Assembly (NCBI GenBank): GCA_049487715.1 | Contig: CP150550.1 | Location: 62,001 to 126,000 of the forward strand | Origin: Pycnococcus provasolii | Taxonomy: Eukaryota > Chlorophyta > Pseudoscourfieldiophyceae > Pseudoscourfieldiales | Length of the DNA stretch: 64,000 nucleotides | Reading direction: 5' to 3' | In this document: in pieces, positions 35,295 to 45,825 of the stretch | Position numbering within the stretch: the first letter of the stretch is position 1 | How the letters are laid out: every line of letters begins with the position of its first letter | Notes under the pieces: model-generated | Told to the model about the DNA's origin: nothing | Databases searched by the model: none | The model's input: only the letters and a program-made list of their open reading frames with translations | Position numbers and translations under genes: made by a program

Positions 35295-36068
35295 TCAGAA
35301 CGTTTTTGACAAACAAATACGAGGGCGCTGGCCGTACGCCCAGCTCCACGGCGGATCCGCCGTCGCGCGCGTGTACCCGTTCGCCTCGTACACCTTGATG
35401 GCAACCATGTTGTCCTGATACACGTCGAGGCCAATGATTCCCGCGGCGGAACCTACACCGCCGTCAGATCGCCACTCACCAGCGAGCTCCGACGCGGCGT
35501 CGAGTAGCGCCGAGGCGACGCCTCTCCGTCTAGCCTCCGGCGCGACTGCCATGCACGAGACGAAGACGTAGTTGTCCACGGCTGTTCCGTGCTTTTCCGA
35601 AAGTGACTGCGCGAGACGCTGTTCCACCTTCGCCTCGCACACGTCGCAGACGCCAACCACGTCACCGCCTTCGTTCCTCGCAACCACAACGGTGTATCTC
35701 GCCTCTTCCGGTTTGCGTCCTTGAAATTTCGTCGGCCACTGCGCACGCATCTTCGACCGCATGAGGCTGAGCACCTCGGCGTTAAATTGCTGCTTCATGA
35801 GCGAGTCCATGACGCTGAGCGGTCCTTCCATGGGAACGTGGAATGCGTCCGTTTGTAGGTTCACAATCGCGCCGACGTCTTCGTCTGTTGCACAGCTGAC
35901 ACAGTTGTTCGTTTTGCTGACCCAGGCGGAGCCACCGCCACCAGCAGCAGCACAGGAGGACACCTTGACAGGACCAGGAGATGTCCTTCTATTCCTGTGT
36001 AAGACATTGACGTTTGGAAGGTGGATCCCGCGCCTCCGAGACGCGAGGAGGGCGAGAGAGGACGCCAT
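35295..36068 (-). CDS. GNAT-family N-acetyltransferase, plastid-type
   Basis: The last about 190 residues form a GNAT fold: VVARNEGGDVVGVCDVCEA, NYVFVSCMAVAPEARRRGVA with the acetyl-CoA loop RRRGVA, then SALLDAASELAGEW and GLDVYQDNMVAIKVYEANGY. The DVYQDNMVAIKVYEANGYT motif matches plant plastidic GNATs with protein N-terminal and lysine acetylation activity. The first about 35 residues (MASSLALLASRRRGIHLPNV) are a likely transit peptide, followed by a Gly/Ala linker. Single exon, 257 residues. It converges with the sirtuin gene, the stops being about 66 bp apart. Confidence 0.87.
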   Translation of the reverse strand: MASSLALLASRRRGIHLPNVNVLHRNRRTSPGPVKVSSCAAAGGGGSAWVSKTNNCVSCATDEDVGAIVNLQTDAFHVPMEGPLSVMDSLMKQQFNAEVLSLMRSKMRAQWPTKFQGRKPEEARYTVVVARNEGGDVVGVCDVCEAKVEQRLAQSLSEKHGTAVDNYVFVSCMAVAPEARRRGVASALLDAASELAGEWRSDGGVGSAAGIIGLDVYQDNMVAIKVYEANGYTRATADPPWSWAYGQRPRICLSKTF

Positions 36069-36088
36069 AGGCTGACGAGGAGGAGGGA

Positions 36089-36652
36089 ATGGCGGGGCGG
36101 AAATTACAGCCAGAGAAAGATCCGGGCAGCGATTTGCGTTTGCGGCGGGTCCCGGAATCAGCCGAACGGGGATACATCAATGGTCATATACGCATATCGA
36201 TCTCAAATGCAAAACCGGGCCCTTTGTGGGCCCTTTTGGACCAGCAAGCCGGCGGCCTGGATGCCCACGCACGCCTGCGCGAGTATCTCTCGACAGCATT
36301 TCGCGCAATCGCTTTATGCGGTCGGGCTGGCCAGCCCAAGGCTGCCTCTGCTGGGGCCGACTCGTCGATGCCCGGCGAATTCCTCGTCGCTGCCATCCGG
36401 GCACACCAGGGTGACGCCAAGACGCCGTCCCTTGCGTCGCTGCCTGAGGCGCTCACGACTGGGGAAAGGGCCGTCAAGCTGTTCGTGGCGGCGTTGGGCA
36501 CCTCCCAGTATGTACTGGACCTCATACGCCAGGAGGCGGACAAGGACCCCACGAACCCACTCCAGTCCACGAACTACGACGCCGCCTGCTGCAGCCCATC
36601 GCAGCGGGTTTCCAAACTCACTTGGATATCACTCAGCGCACAGTGGATGTGA
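36089..36652 (+). CDS. Unknown open frame inside a repeat-flanked segment
   Basis: A 187-residue frame starting MAGRKLQPEKDPGSDLRLRR, with a helical middle (REYLSTAFRAIALCGRAGQP, FLVAAIRAHQGDAKTPSLAS, ALTTGERAVKLFVAALGTSQ). Codon-like composition suggests real coding. A second frame (36622-36954: VKSFPSLKERLERELGVVRE then Pro/Lys-rich) follows in another phase and may be its continuation after a frame change. No family recognised. Direct repeats at 36182 and 36857 bracket most of it, so it may belong to a small mobile element or a gag-like remnant. Confidence 0.35.
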   Translation: MAGRKLQPEKDPGSDLRLRRVPESAERGYINGHIRISISNAKPGPLWALLDQQAGGLDAHARLREYLSTAFRAIALCGRAGQPKAASAGADSSMPGEFLVAAIRAHQGDAKTPSLASLPEALTTGERAVKLFVAALGTSQYVLDLIRQEADKDPTNPLQSTNYDAACCSPSQRVSKLTWISLSAQWM

Positions 36653-36912
36653 AATCCTTCCCGTCCCTGAAAGAACGGCTCGAGAGAGAGCTCGGCGTCG
36701 TTCGGGAGGGCGTTCGCCCCGCCACAGACATCCTCTCCTCGCTCACCGGAGACGGTTCCGGAGCTGGCAGTGCACCACCACCTAACCCTCGTCCGCCCCG
36801 GGATCCCAAACCGAATCCGAAACCACCGCCAAAGGACCGCGAACAGCGCTGCGCTAGGACATATACGAATATCGATGTCAAATGCAAAACCGGGCCCTTT
36901 GTGGGCCCTTTT
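36182..36912. repeat. Pair of 56-bp direct repeats containing a GGGCCC hairpin
   Basis: 36182-36237 and 36857-36912 match at 53 of 56 positions. Both contain TCAAATGCAAAACC followed by GGGCCCTTTGTGGGCCC, a 6-bp stem with a 5-nt loop, and then a T-run. The repeats are 675 bp apart and lie in a gene-poor region. They resemble the ends of a small element, or duplicated terminator-like hairpins. Confidence 0.75.
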
Positions 36913-36954
36913 TTAAGTCGAGAGTTTGTAACGGGGCCTTGTACACGTTCGTGA

Positions 36955-38131
36955 CGTAACGTCCCCCATTACTATTTTAAGGTTACAGATGCTAGCATAT
37001 TGTCGCATATACTTGTGAAGCTTCTCAAGGGCTCTCGTTTGACCATAAAATCGGTGTGGGCGTCGGGAGTGTTCGACTGCTACTCAGACGTAGAGACGTG
37101 CCTGACACCGTTCGGCGTGCTCTACCGCCTCTACGGGCGAACCGAAACTATCGTCAACGGGCCAGGATCGCCGTTCTTTACGGTCCCCTGCTGTGTCTAT
37201 TATACGATGGGGTGGGCCGCAAAGAAGAAGGGCACACGCGCGAAATGGGAAAGTCTTCTTGAGAAAGTGGAGACAAGAGGACGACGCCGGGTGTCGCAAC
37301 ATGGATGCCGAGCTGCGTCAAGATTTTCAGATTTTCGGCCGAAATCGGTAGTATTACTTAGTACTGGGTAGCCCTGCTAGGGGATCTAACTAAATCTCCC
37401 TCCACGTCATGCCCTTCCACGTCATGGCCCCAGTAGGGGTTTGCACCGCCTTGGCGCCACGCCCCAAGTCCCCAACTGGGGGTTAGCACCACAATTCTGT
37501 CACAATCATCCGCTGCAGCGCAGCACGCGCAGCACGTCGTCGTGTGCACGACGTCGCGCACGCGTCAGTGGCGCCACCGCTCTATTTCTCGACGACACGT
37601 ACGGTGCGACCGCTCCTCTAGCAGGCAGGTGCGGGACTCTTGGAAAGCGAGGCGGAGACGGACGTTTTCCACGCGCGTGTCATCAGTGATTGACTGATTG
37701 GGGTGAAGTCGCTGACGAGGACTGTTTTGAAAATATCTCGTAGGAGTTTGTGTGTACATTGTTTGTAAATACAAGATTGCAGTCTCAACTCCAAGACAGT
37801 CCCCTTTCCCACACGTTGCTCTCCTCTAGATACTACTCTAGCTGCAGGTAGAGTAGTACGTGTGACCCTTGAGTCATCGTGTTGATGTATGGTTGGTGGC
37901 GCTGGCAACGACATCAACGAAACAAGTCGCAACCGGAGACCTCACTACGCCAACGAAAGCGCCCTGATAGAGTGATACAACCTTCGAAATCACCTGCGCA
38001 ATGTACAAAAACGCGAAGTGAATGGCACCGGTGAATGGGCTGAATGGTGAAAGTGAATGGTGTGAATGGACAACCGCTGGATAGAGTAAAGTAAACTTCT
38101 TTACTGAATGAGAGATCTCAGCTAAATTACA
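36955..38131. other. Gene-poor stretch
   Basis: An open frame at 37000-37371 (SHILVKLLKGSRLTIKSVWA, later FTVPCCVYYTMGWAAKKKGT) has no recognised family and may be a relic. A perfect 10-bp hairpin occurs at 37831-37858 (TACTACTCTA, 8-nt loop, TAGAGTAGTA). A CCACGTCATG repeat lies at 37401-37425. No other gene is supported. Confidence 0.5.
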
Positions 38132-39838
38132 TTACATCTCCTTGTTGTTAGAAGAACGCTTGCGTTTGCGCGCCACCGCCTCCACGGCTCCAATCGCATC
38201 CGCAATCTCCGGCGCCAAAGGTTGTGGAGCTCGCGCACCACCACCACCACCACCACCACCACTTGCCGGCTGCTTTTCACCATCCACAAGCCGGTGGTAC
38301 AGATTCGCCTCTGGGCGCACGAGCTTCGCCAGACGGCTCTCTCCAGGGTACGTTGTTGGACTCGTCAGAACGTCGAACGCCAGCCCAAAGGCGTTGCGCA
38401 CGTGGCTAATGTTGTACGAGTTGCGCCCAAGGTCGTTGTCGGCATCGCGAGGATCCTCCACGCACAGGCATCCAGGCCGGCTCGGCTGGAGCCACGCGTC
38501 ACCACGCTTCGACTTGGAGAAGAAGTGGCCGCCATCGCGGCAGCTCACGCCGGCGTCGACGTAGCTAAGCCGACGCCCGTACAGGCAGAGAAAGTCCGCG
38601 AGGAGTATTCCAAGGTTCGTCTCCATCTCCTTGTACGAAGTCTTCGCGCGGCTGCCACCCTTCCCGTGACTTGCTGGCCGATAGCGGCTCGGGTGAGTCT
38701 TGAGAAAGCCGAGCACCATCGATAGAAGCGCGTACGATCCGACGCCGCCGTTGTACACCTCGTTCAATTCGCGCTGCTGCAGGAACAGCTTCAGCACGTA
38801 AATGAGAGGCTTGAGAGGCGGGTATGTCGCCATTTGCTCCTTGACGTACACCGCCGCCTCAGGTCCGTTTGCGACGTCGAACGACACGTCGAACGGGATC
38901 TGGCTCGTGGAGTCGACGTACTTGATGATTGGGACGCGAGCCTTGGCTATGACTTGAATATTTGTAGCCATCTGCCTTCGCATGAGCATGGCGGCGAGAG
39001 CCTTGAGCCCGCTTGGTATGTCGTGTACCTTGGAACCCATGACGACTGCGTCGACGTCGCTCGTTGGCAAGTATAGACCAGTGGCGAAGCTCCCGAACAC
39101 CTCTAAGGTTGCGTGCGGCCAGATTGCAGTCACGGCATCACGTATGCGTTCCACCGCCGCCTGTCTGAGCGCCACTTCCGACTTGGAGGGCGCAGCGTAC
39201 GCGACGAACCGACAGACTTCGTGGTGCAGCTGCAGGCTTGCGCTCTTAATCCGAGCGAGTTCCGCGACACCCCCTCTTGCGAGCCAAGGTGGCGTGCTCG
39301 CGTTATCAAGCATGTCTGCTAAGTATCCGTCTTCGCCAGTTGCCGCCGCAGGCAATGGTGGCGGCGCCTCCTCCTCCTCCTTCTCGCTGTCGTCTTCTAA
39401 CACCGGCATGGGAATGAACATGGCGGCATTGTGTTCGTCGTCGTCTCGCACACGCTCGAGCGGCAGGTAGGATGGCGCGAGTGGGTCAAGCGCTGCTGCA
39501 GATGACGGCGACTTTCGTTTACCAAGCTGTTGTTGTGCTTTTGAGGACGACGCCGCTTCAATCCACGACCCGAAGAGCGCGCGCGCTTGCGTGCCCCCTG
39601 CGTCGGCCCCTTCTCCGCGCATGAGAGTGAAGTCCTTAATTTCACTTCGCTTAGCACCCCCAGCCCCTTCCGTGACCAGGTTCCTTCCAGGCACCCTGGT
39701 GTGTCGCGATGATCCTGCTCCTGCTCCTCCTCCTCCTCCTGCTTTTCCCCCTGCGCTGGGCGAAACGACAAGCACGGACGCGTACGAAAGGACGCCAGGG
39801 TTGCCTCCATTGCCATTAAAGTTAGGAGGAGGAGCCAT
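38132..39838 (-). CDS. Non-canonical poly(A) polymerase, TRF4/PAPD5-like
   Basis: The catalytic core begins at about residue 200: LHHEVCRFVAYAAPSKSEVA, then LEVFGSFATGLYLPTSDVDA with the nucleotidyltransferase GS...DxD motif (third carboxylate in IPFDVSFDVANG). The PAP-associated part has PLIYVLKLFLQQRELNEVYN, GGVGSYALLSMVLGFL, LGILLADFLCLYG and CVEDPRDADNDLGRNSYNI. These match TRF4/5 and PAPD5/7, which add short A-tails to nuclear RNAs for exosome decay. The N-terminal 200 residues are Gly/Ser/Ala-rich and disordered. The C-terminal RKRKRSS may be a nuclear signal. A Gly run (residues about 535-545) precedes it. Single exon, 568 residues. Confidence 0.92.
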   Translation of the reverse strand: MAPPPNFNGNGGNPGVLSYASVLVVSPSAGGKAGGGGGAGAGSSRHTRVPGRNLVTEGAGGAKRSEIKDFTLMRGEGADAGGTQARALFGSWIEAASSSKAQQQLGKRKSPSSAAALDPLAPSYLPLERVRDDDEHNAAMFIPMPVLEDDSEKEEEEAPPPLPAAATGEDGYLADMLDNASTPPWLARGGVAELARIKSASLQLHHEVCRFVAYAAPSKSEVALRQAAVERIRDAVTAIWPHATLEVFGSFATGLYLPTSDVDAVVMGSKVHDIPSGLKALAAMLMRRQMATNIQVIAKARVPIIKYVDSTSQIPFDVSFDVANGPEAAVYVKEQMATYPPLKPLIYVLKLFLQQRELNEVYNGGVGSYALLSMVLGFLKTHPSRYRPASHGKGGSRAKTSYKEMETNLGILLADFLCLYGRRLSYVDAGVSCRDGGHFFSKSKRGDAWLQPSRPGCLCVEDPRDADNDLGRNSYNISHVRNAFGLAFDVLTSPTTYPGESRLAKLVRPEANLYHRLVDGEKQPASGGGGGGGGARAPQPLAPEIADAIGAVEAVARKRKRSSNNKEM

Positions 39839-39996
39839 AGGTGGGCCGGGAACCCGCAGAAATGAGAATGAGACTCCACGAGCGGCGGCGGATGTGGGAA
39901 AATAATGGGGGACGGTGCATCGGAGTTTGGTAAAGGTACCACCTGGCGACAGAAAGGCTCTCAGAAAGGCGAGGAAGAGGAATGGAATTTATTTAG

Positions 39997-40005
39997 TTCG
40001 GGGTT
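39997..40005. promoter_or_regulatory. TTCGGGGTT motif in a divergent promoter
   Basis: Exact copy between the TRF4-like start (39838, minus) and the second GT29 start (40080, plus), 75 bp before the latter. Confidence 0.45.
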
Positions 40006-40079
40006 TGGGAAGGAACATCCCGCCGCGATACCTCATCGCCGTCGCCATCCCAGCGTCATTCGTTTTCCTCTAAGCAGAT

Positions 40080-42538
40080 ATGCCGCACAAGCCGCCGCAC
40101 ACCCTTGCGGCGACGACGCTGCGTGGTGGACATCGACGGAGCCGAGCAGGCCTGCTGATGGGTGCGCAGAGAAACCTCGTGTTTCTTATTACAGCGGTCG
40201 TCTTGTTCGTGCTTTACTTGCGACGCCCACCCGTCCCGGACCTTAACGCCGACGACGCAGACTTCTCGTCGGATGACAACGTCGCTGGGGACTCAGAAAC
40301 GAACGCGCAGCGCACTCAGGCAATCAGGGCGAGGACGCCGGTACGGAGCAAACACCGGCCAGCCGCGCGGCCGGGCTCGGCGCAGCCATCGAGATCCGAA
40401 GACGGCGTCGATGCGGCGCTCAGGCAAGCAGAGGCGCTTGTCAAGAGGCGGTGGTCCGAGGAAAAGTCAGCCTCAGGGCTCGACGGCGAAGTCGACATGG
40501 CGGAAGGCGAAATGAAACTAGAAGCGAAGGAGTTCTCGCAGGAATTTGGCGTCGACGAGGAGCTCATAAGACAAGCGCTCGCAAGTGATCGATCGAGTAA
40601 GAACGGCGCGCGCGGCGTCGGCGGAAAGCACGCGCGAGGGACGGATAGCCTCTTCGATAAGAGGGCGAAGGCACAGTCGGAGTTGCCAGCCGGCTTGGAC
40701 GGAGACGGTGGAGGTGGTGAAGATAAGGGTGAGGTTGTTCTTGCAGCAGAAGAAGTGCAGAAGTTCATACTCGTCGACGACGTCGTGGACGAGCAGGAGG
40801 GAAGCAAGGAGGAGAGTGCCGCCGCAACGCGTGCTGTGCCCGCCGCCTCCACCCCTGCCGTCAACGCCAAGCCATCAGCGTCAGCATCATCTAAGCGTGC
40901 TTCAAAACCTGCCGTAGCGGCCACTTCAACAGCAACTGCCCCCCGTCGTGCGGGTGCCTCGCGCGCATCTACAGATCGTTCGGTGTCGACATCGCCGCCA
41001 ACGACGCGCGCACGAGCCTCCTCCTCCGCCTCCTCCTCCGCCTCTTCCTCCTCCTCCTCCGCCTCTTCCTCCTCCTCCGCTTCCGCCTCTGAAAATGATG
41101 TCGCAGATGCGACTGCCACGCAGTCGAACAATCGCACCGCCCTGCGGCGACACAAGCTGCGTCCAGATATGTTCGATCGCGACGGGAACATCCGCGACTC
41201 GTACTACCTCAATCACCTGCCCGGGAGACTCGAGTGGACACGTTGTCCCGGGTACCGTGGTGAGCGGCCAGCGCTTGGCACAGATGTCCTCGTGTACATG
41301 CCGAGATCGATGGGCGGCGTCGAGGACTCGTTTGTGCACTCGGGAAACTATGCAAACTTCTTCCGCCGCAAGACGCCGCCGGCGTTCACGGCGCAGCACA
41401 TACCGGAGGATATGCACGAGGTGTTTCACAAGTACAAGTTCCGAAGCTGCGCAATCGTCGGAAACTCCGGAGATTTGCTGAGAAGCCAATTTGGCAAGAG
41501 CATCGACAGTCACGACGTGGTGATTCGCCTCAACCAGGCACCCATCCAGGGCTACGAGAAGCACGTGGGTCACAAATCGACATTTCGGCTGCTCAACGCG
41601 CTCTGGAGCCATCGATACTGCACGGCACGTGATGCCAGCAAGCTGGTGATGCAGTACGGACCGGAGCTTCCCAACTGGGTGACGGAGCATGGCATGGGCG
41701 ACTTTAATCGCCCCATCGACGGTGACAAGCTCCCGCTGGAGAAGGGATGTGCACTGCTATCGTCCCGCGCGGACGAGAAGCAGTACGAGCAACTTGCAAG
41801 CTTCTGGACGCGTAGGAACAACGATCGATCGCATGGCAAGAAGAAAGATGCGTCGGGCAATGGAGGGCGCGACAAGGATGTTCGCGTGTTCCTGCTTTCG
41901 AGCCGTCTTGTGAGCCTCACCCGCGCTATGCTGGTGCGATACCGCGCGAAGTTGTGCAAGGCTGGCTTTGGCCCGTTCGAGGGAGGAAACGATCCCACGA
42001 GCGGACTGCTCGCGGTGGTGGCGAGCTTAAACTGGTGCAGGGCAATCACCGCGTATGGATTTGGTGAGAGCTTCGGGTCGACGAACACGCTCTTGGGAAT
42101 GAGCAGCCCGTATCACTACTACAAGTTCTACGGGATGAGAGATAAGGGCAACGTCGGCGCCCATGCATTCGAGGCGGAGAGCATGCTCATGCAAGAGCTT
42201 CTTGACAGCGATAGGGTGCACCCGCCCGAAGGTCACCCGTGGCACCTAAAGGATAGAGGTCAGCATGCCTACTACCGACACAACCTGCGTATTTGTCACT
42301 CGTACGACATTGAACGTGGGCCTGACAACTCCAAGGGCTGGTGCCGAGCGCCTGGCGTAAGTCTTCCACAACCCTCTACTAAACAGCCATGGTGGATAAA
42401 CAACAGTCACTAACAATAACAACCTATCACACACACTAAATGAAACAGATGGACAACTTCCCGGATGATGCGACGCCGGCATCTTTCGTTGGAGTGAACA
42501 AGGCGGAGGCGTCCCAAAGTGTGGCTGTGCTCTCCTGA
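40080..42538 (+). CDS. Sialyltransferase-like glycosyltransferase (GT29), second copy; two exons
   Basis: Exon 1 is 40080-42356 and exon 2 is 42449-42538, with a 92-nt intron (GTAAGT...AACAG), giving 788 residues ending [10 protein letters not shown] signal anchor ([15 protein letters not shown]) lies near residue 35. The stem is very long, with Asp/Glu-rich and poly-Ser stretches (about residues 300-340). The catalytic part has sialyl motif L ([33 protein letters not shown]), motif S ([25 protein letters not shown]) and [12 protein letters not shown] followed by HAFEAE. It lies about 6.3 kb from the first GT29 gene but the two are quite diverged. An alternative start is at 40158 (MGAQRNLVF). 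Confidence 0.9.
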
Positions 42539-42699
42539 GTAATTTTAATACGTGTAATATATTTCTGATACATTTATTTTCCGTTCTCCTGCTCCGAACA
42601 ACAAGAACAACAACGACAACAACGACGTCGAAAATCTCTCTTGTAGGTGTGAAGCTCAATTACAGGGTATAAAATAAAAATTTCTTTTGCTGCCCCCTC

Positions 42700-44086
42700 C
42701 TACGCCGCCACCTCGAGCCTTGAAAGGACCCAGCGCACAAGCTCGTCCGGAGGATCCAGAGTGAAGGTATTGTGGCTTGCTCCTTCGAACAGCTTGTACT
42801 CCTCCTCGTCAATGAACGCGTCACCGCCACTCGTCTTGACGCGCGCATCTCGGAGAGCTCGTATATGCTCGGCGGCGTTGCGATCGCAGCACAGCCCGTC
42901 CTCGGTTCCACTTGCGACGCTCACGACGACGTGCCCGCGCGTCTCAATCGCGAAGTAACCATCCTCAGACACGCAGAATGGCGCTGTCGAGCTGTACATT
43001 CGGGTGTTGTACTCCGATCCGCCGTCCCACAGCATGAACGACTTGGCACGCCAGCACGCGCAAAGCCATAGAATGGTGCGCATGGAAACCGCGGGCATGC
43101 TCTCCTCGCTGTAGTGCGGTTTCAGCATCGCGCGCGCCCAGTCCGACGGGTCCTTGCCGAGGAAAAAACTTGCTGTGTTGTTGAACATTAACCCGAGAGC
43201 AGGAAGGTCCTGCAAGTCCTGCACGAATCGATGCCACAGGCTTCGCGCAGTCGGACCGGGGAGGTGCAGAACTCTTGGGAAAATTCCGCGCGGCACGACG
43301 CGCTCGAGTTGCATGAACCAGCTCGCCGCACGTGGCGTGGCGTGGTGGTGGAATCCCGCCGGCGCGAGTGCGATCACACCGTCGAGGCAAAGGCGAGGTG
43401 CCTTTGGATGATTGTGCTGCTTGCCGTTTCCATTCGCTTCCCACGATGTCACGTTCTCGTCGCCGTGCATGCGTCTCCACTCGAAGAACGCGACGTGCGC
43501 GAGCAGTGCCGCTGCACCGAGGCTATGCCCAATCCCGTGAAGCGTGGTCGCCGCAGCACCGCCGCGCCCCGCGAGCTCGACGTCGGCGTGCGAGGCGATG
43601 GCGTCGACAATCGCGCTCACGTCGAAGAGCGCCTGCTCCGTGACATCGAAGTCCCAGTACGCACCCTTGCCACGGTCGAGGGATGGGTCGACGTGACGAT
43701 GCGGCGGGCTGCTCCGGAGATTGCCGAGGTACACGTCGTATCCCTCGTCGTACAGGCAAAGCGCCAAGCTACGAGCTCCACATGATACCCAGCCTACGGC
43801 ATCGTCTAAGATGCCCGCCTGCAGGTACACCTTGCGTCGACTTCTCGGTCGCGGGATGCGATCGATGTGCAGCACGTAGCCGTCGCCAGTTTTCACCGCG
43901 TACGCACGGTGCGGGTACCCGTGGCCTCGTATGAGGTGTCCTGCGTCGTCGTTTGTTCGCATGGTGGCGTCACTCTTCTCGGTCGTGGGGTCGTGTGGCG
44001 GCGTCACCGTCGCTTCGTCCGCCGTTGCTGTCACAGGCGCAGGTGCCGCGGCTGGTGCCGATATCGGTGTCGCAGCACTGGGTAAC

Positions 44087-44122
<36 letters not shown>

Positions 44123-45258
44123 GCAGCACGTCGTCGGCGTCGATGATGGTGGAGGTGGTGCTTGTGTTCGCGTGTACGCGTCAAAGGCAATGTGTCGGGA
44201 GCGAGCGTGGCGGTATCGGCGCTGGCAGCGAAGGAGGGGGAGGTGGTTGTGGTGGTGGTGGTGGTGGTGGATGTAGATGAGGCGGAGTGAGGAGGCGTCG
44301 GCACCTCCTCATGCACCGTCGACCCGTTCCTACGCGCGCGACTCGTCCACTGTCGTGCTGCGTGGAATGCTGAAGCGATTGCCACATCCACGTGCAGTGG
44401 CAGCTCCTCTAGCACGCCACGCCGGCGGTGCCCACCCTGCCGTCCCTTGGTCGTTCCCGGAGCGTCAAGGCCATGCAGGTGCTTGCGGCGGAACGGCCCT
44501 CCGCGTCTCGCGGTGACAGCACCCATCACCTCGTCGTCGCTGACGTCGTCGTCGCCGTTCGCCGCGACGTCGCCTGCGGCGTCGGAGTCGTCGCCGCCGC
44601 GCCTTTGCAGAAGCGTCTCTGTACTTGACGGCCATCCTTGCGTGCCGATGGAGTCGTGCCACGGCCCGAGGCTTGCGTCGGACTCGCCGTCCTCCGTCAA
44701 ACCTTCGGTCGTGCTTCCTCCGTCCGTTCTCCGTCCGGCTCTTCTTCGCTCCGAGGCTGACGACGCGAGCGCCGCCTTTGCGTTCGCCACCTCCTGGCAG
44801 TACCTGCGTGCGACTTCCCCTAGCCTGCTCCTCGAGCTTTCGTGCTTTTCCCAGTAGAGTCTCCACCTCGCTCTCGCGTCCGGCGCTAGCGTGCTATTTC
44901 TGTTCCGCAGTCTTCCGTAGTACCCCGGCTCAGCGGTTGCTGAGTAGAAGACCGCCGCCATGCCGTGCACGAGTCTCGCGAACGCCAGGAACAGCTCCTT
45001 GTTCTGAGAAAACGATCGCGCCGTTGTGAAAAATAAGCACATTGTGTGAAAACGGGAGATCGTGATGATGTGAGCAAAGTGAGAGAAAAACAAGACAAGA
45101 AAAACAAGAAAACGAAAACGTACGATCGCCGCCGCTGCCGATTCGAGCACATCAAGGAGCCAAAAGGTCAATAAAGACAAAAAAGAAGACGACGACGAGG
45201 ATGACGACGAAGAGGACCCAAACCCAGGAGAGGGCTGTGGTGGTGTTGACGAGGACAT
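42700..45258 (-). CDS. Alpha/beta-hydrolase lipase (plant triacylglycerol-lipase-like); probable intron
   Basis: Start chosen at 45258 (MSSSTPPQPSPGFG). A 120-nt intron is likely (45123-45004, donor GTACGT, acceptor TTTTCTCAG). It is in frame, and unspliced it would encode an odd Phe/Leu-rich run. The spliced protein has about 812 residues. The N-terminal half has an aromatic/charged region and a long disordered part (poly-Ala, His and Thr runs). The C-terminal lipase domain starts at RGHGYPHRAYAVKTGDGYVL, then HIDRIPRPRSRRKVYLQAGI, GYDVYLGNLR, nucleophile elbow GIGHSLGAA, and GTEDGLCCD with EGASHNTFTL (Asp and His of the triad). It resembles the acid-lipase-like alpha/beta hydrolases of plants. 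Confidence 0.87.
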
Positions 45259-45825
45259 ACGAGAATGAATGAATAGAATGGCGGATGGATGCGAATGAGC
45301 CGACGGCCTGACGTGGAAACGGACAATAAAACCCGGGGGGGGAAAACGGGTCTCGAAACCCCAGACAGAAGGGCAGGAGAGAAGAGTGGGACAACGAAAC
45401 AACAGGGGTCCCCGGGAGATTTTTTTCCCGCCAGTTCCCCGCCATCCATCGTCTGTTGCATTCCCTTGTCCTTTGTCCTGTTAACAGCTGTTGCTGTTGT
45501 GACTTGTGTGGCTTGTTGTTGCCGCTGTCAGGCTGTAGTGGTAGTTCTTATGTAGTGGCGAACGAACAACTAGGGTGGTACTACTCTCCTCTCGCTCCCC
45601 GGGTGGGCGTAGGTGGTGGGCGCTCAGCAGCACGTCTTTCAGAACGCGTTCAGGGGGCAACTTTAGGGGTACCTTACAGTAGGGTGAAGTTGAGCGGGGT
45701 GGGGGCGCCTGACTTTGTGACTTGTGAGTTGTGACTTCGTGTGTGTGACAGAACGGGTCTCGAAAGTAAAACTATGTTTACATTTCTTACTGTAGTAGTT
45801 AGTCTAACCTTAAGTTTACATTAGC
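45259..45825. other. Intergenic, no gene seen
   Basis: The region between the lipase start and the 3' end of the next minus-strand gene is low-complexity and repeat-free. No convincing coding sequence is present. Confidence 0.5.

Noticed and set aside
36622-36954. Separate gene with Pro/Lys-rich end
   Set aside because: It starts inside the previous frame, ends across the second direct repeat and shows no domain; kept only as a possible continuation of 36089-36652.
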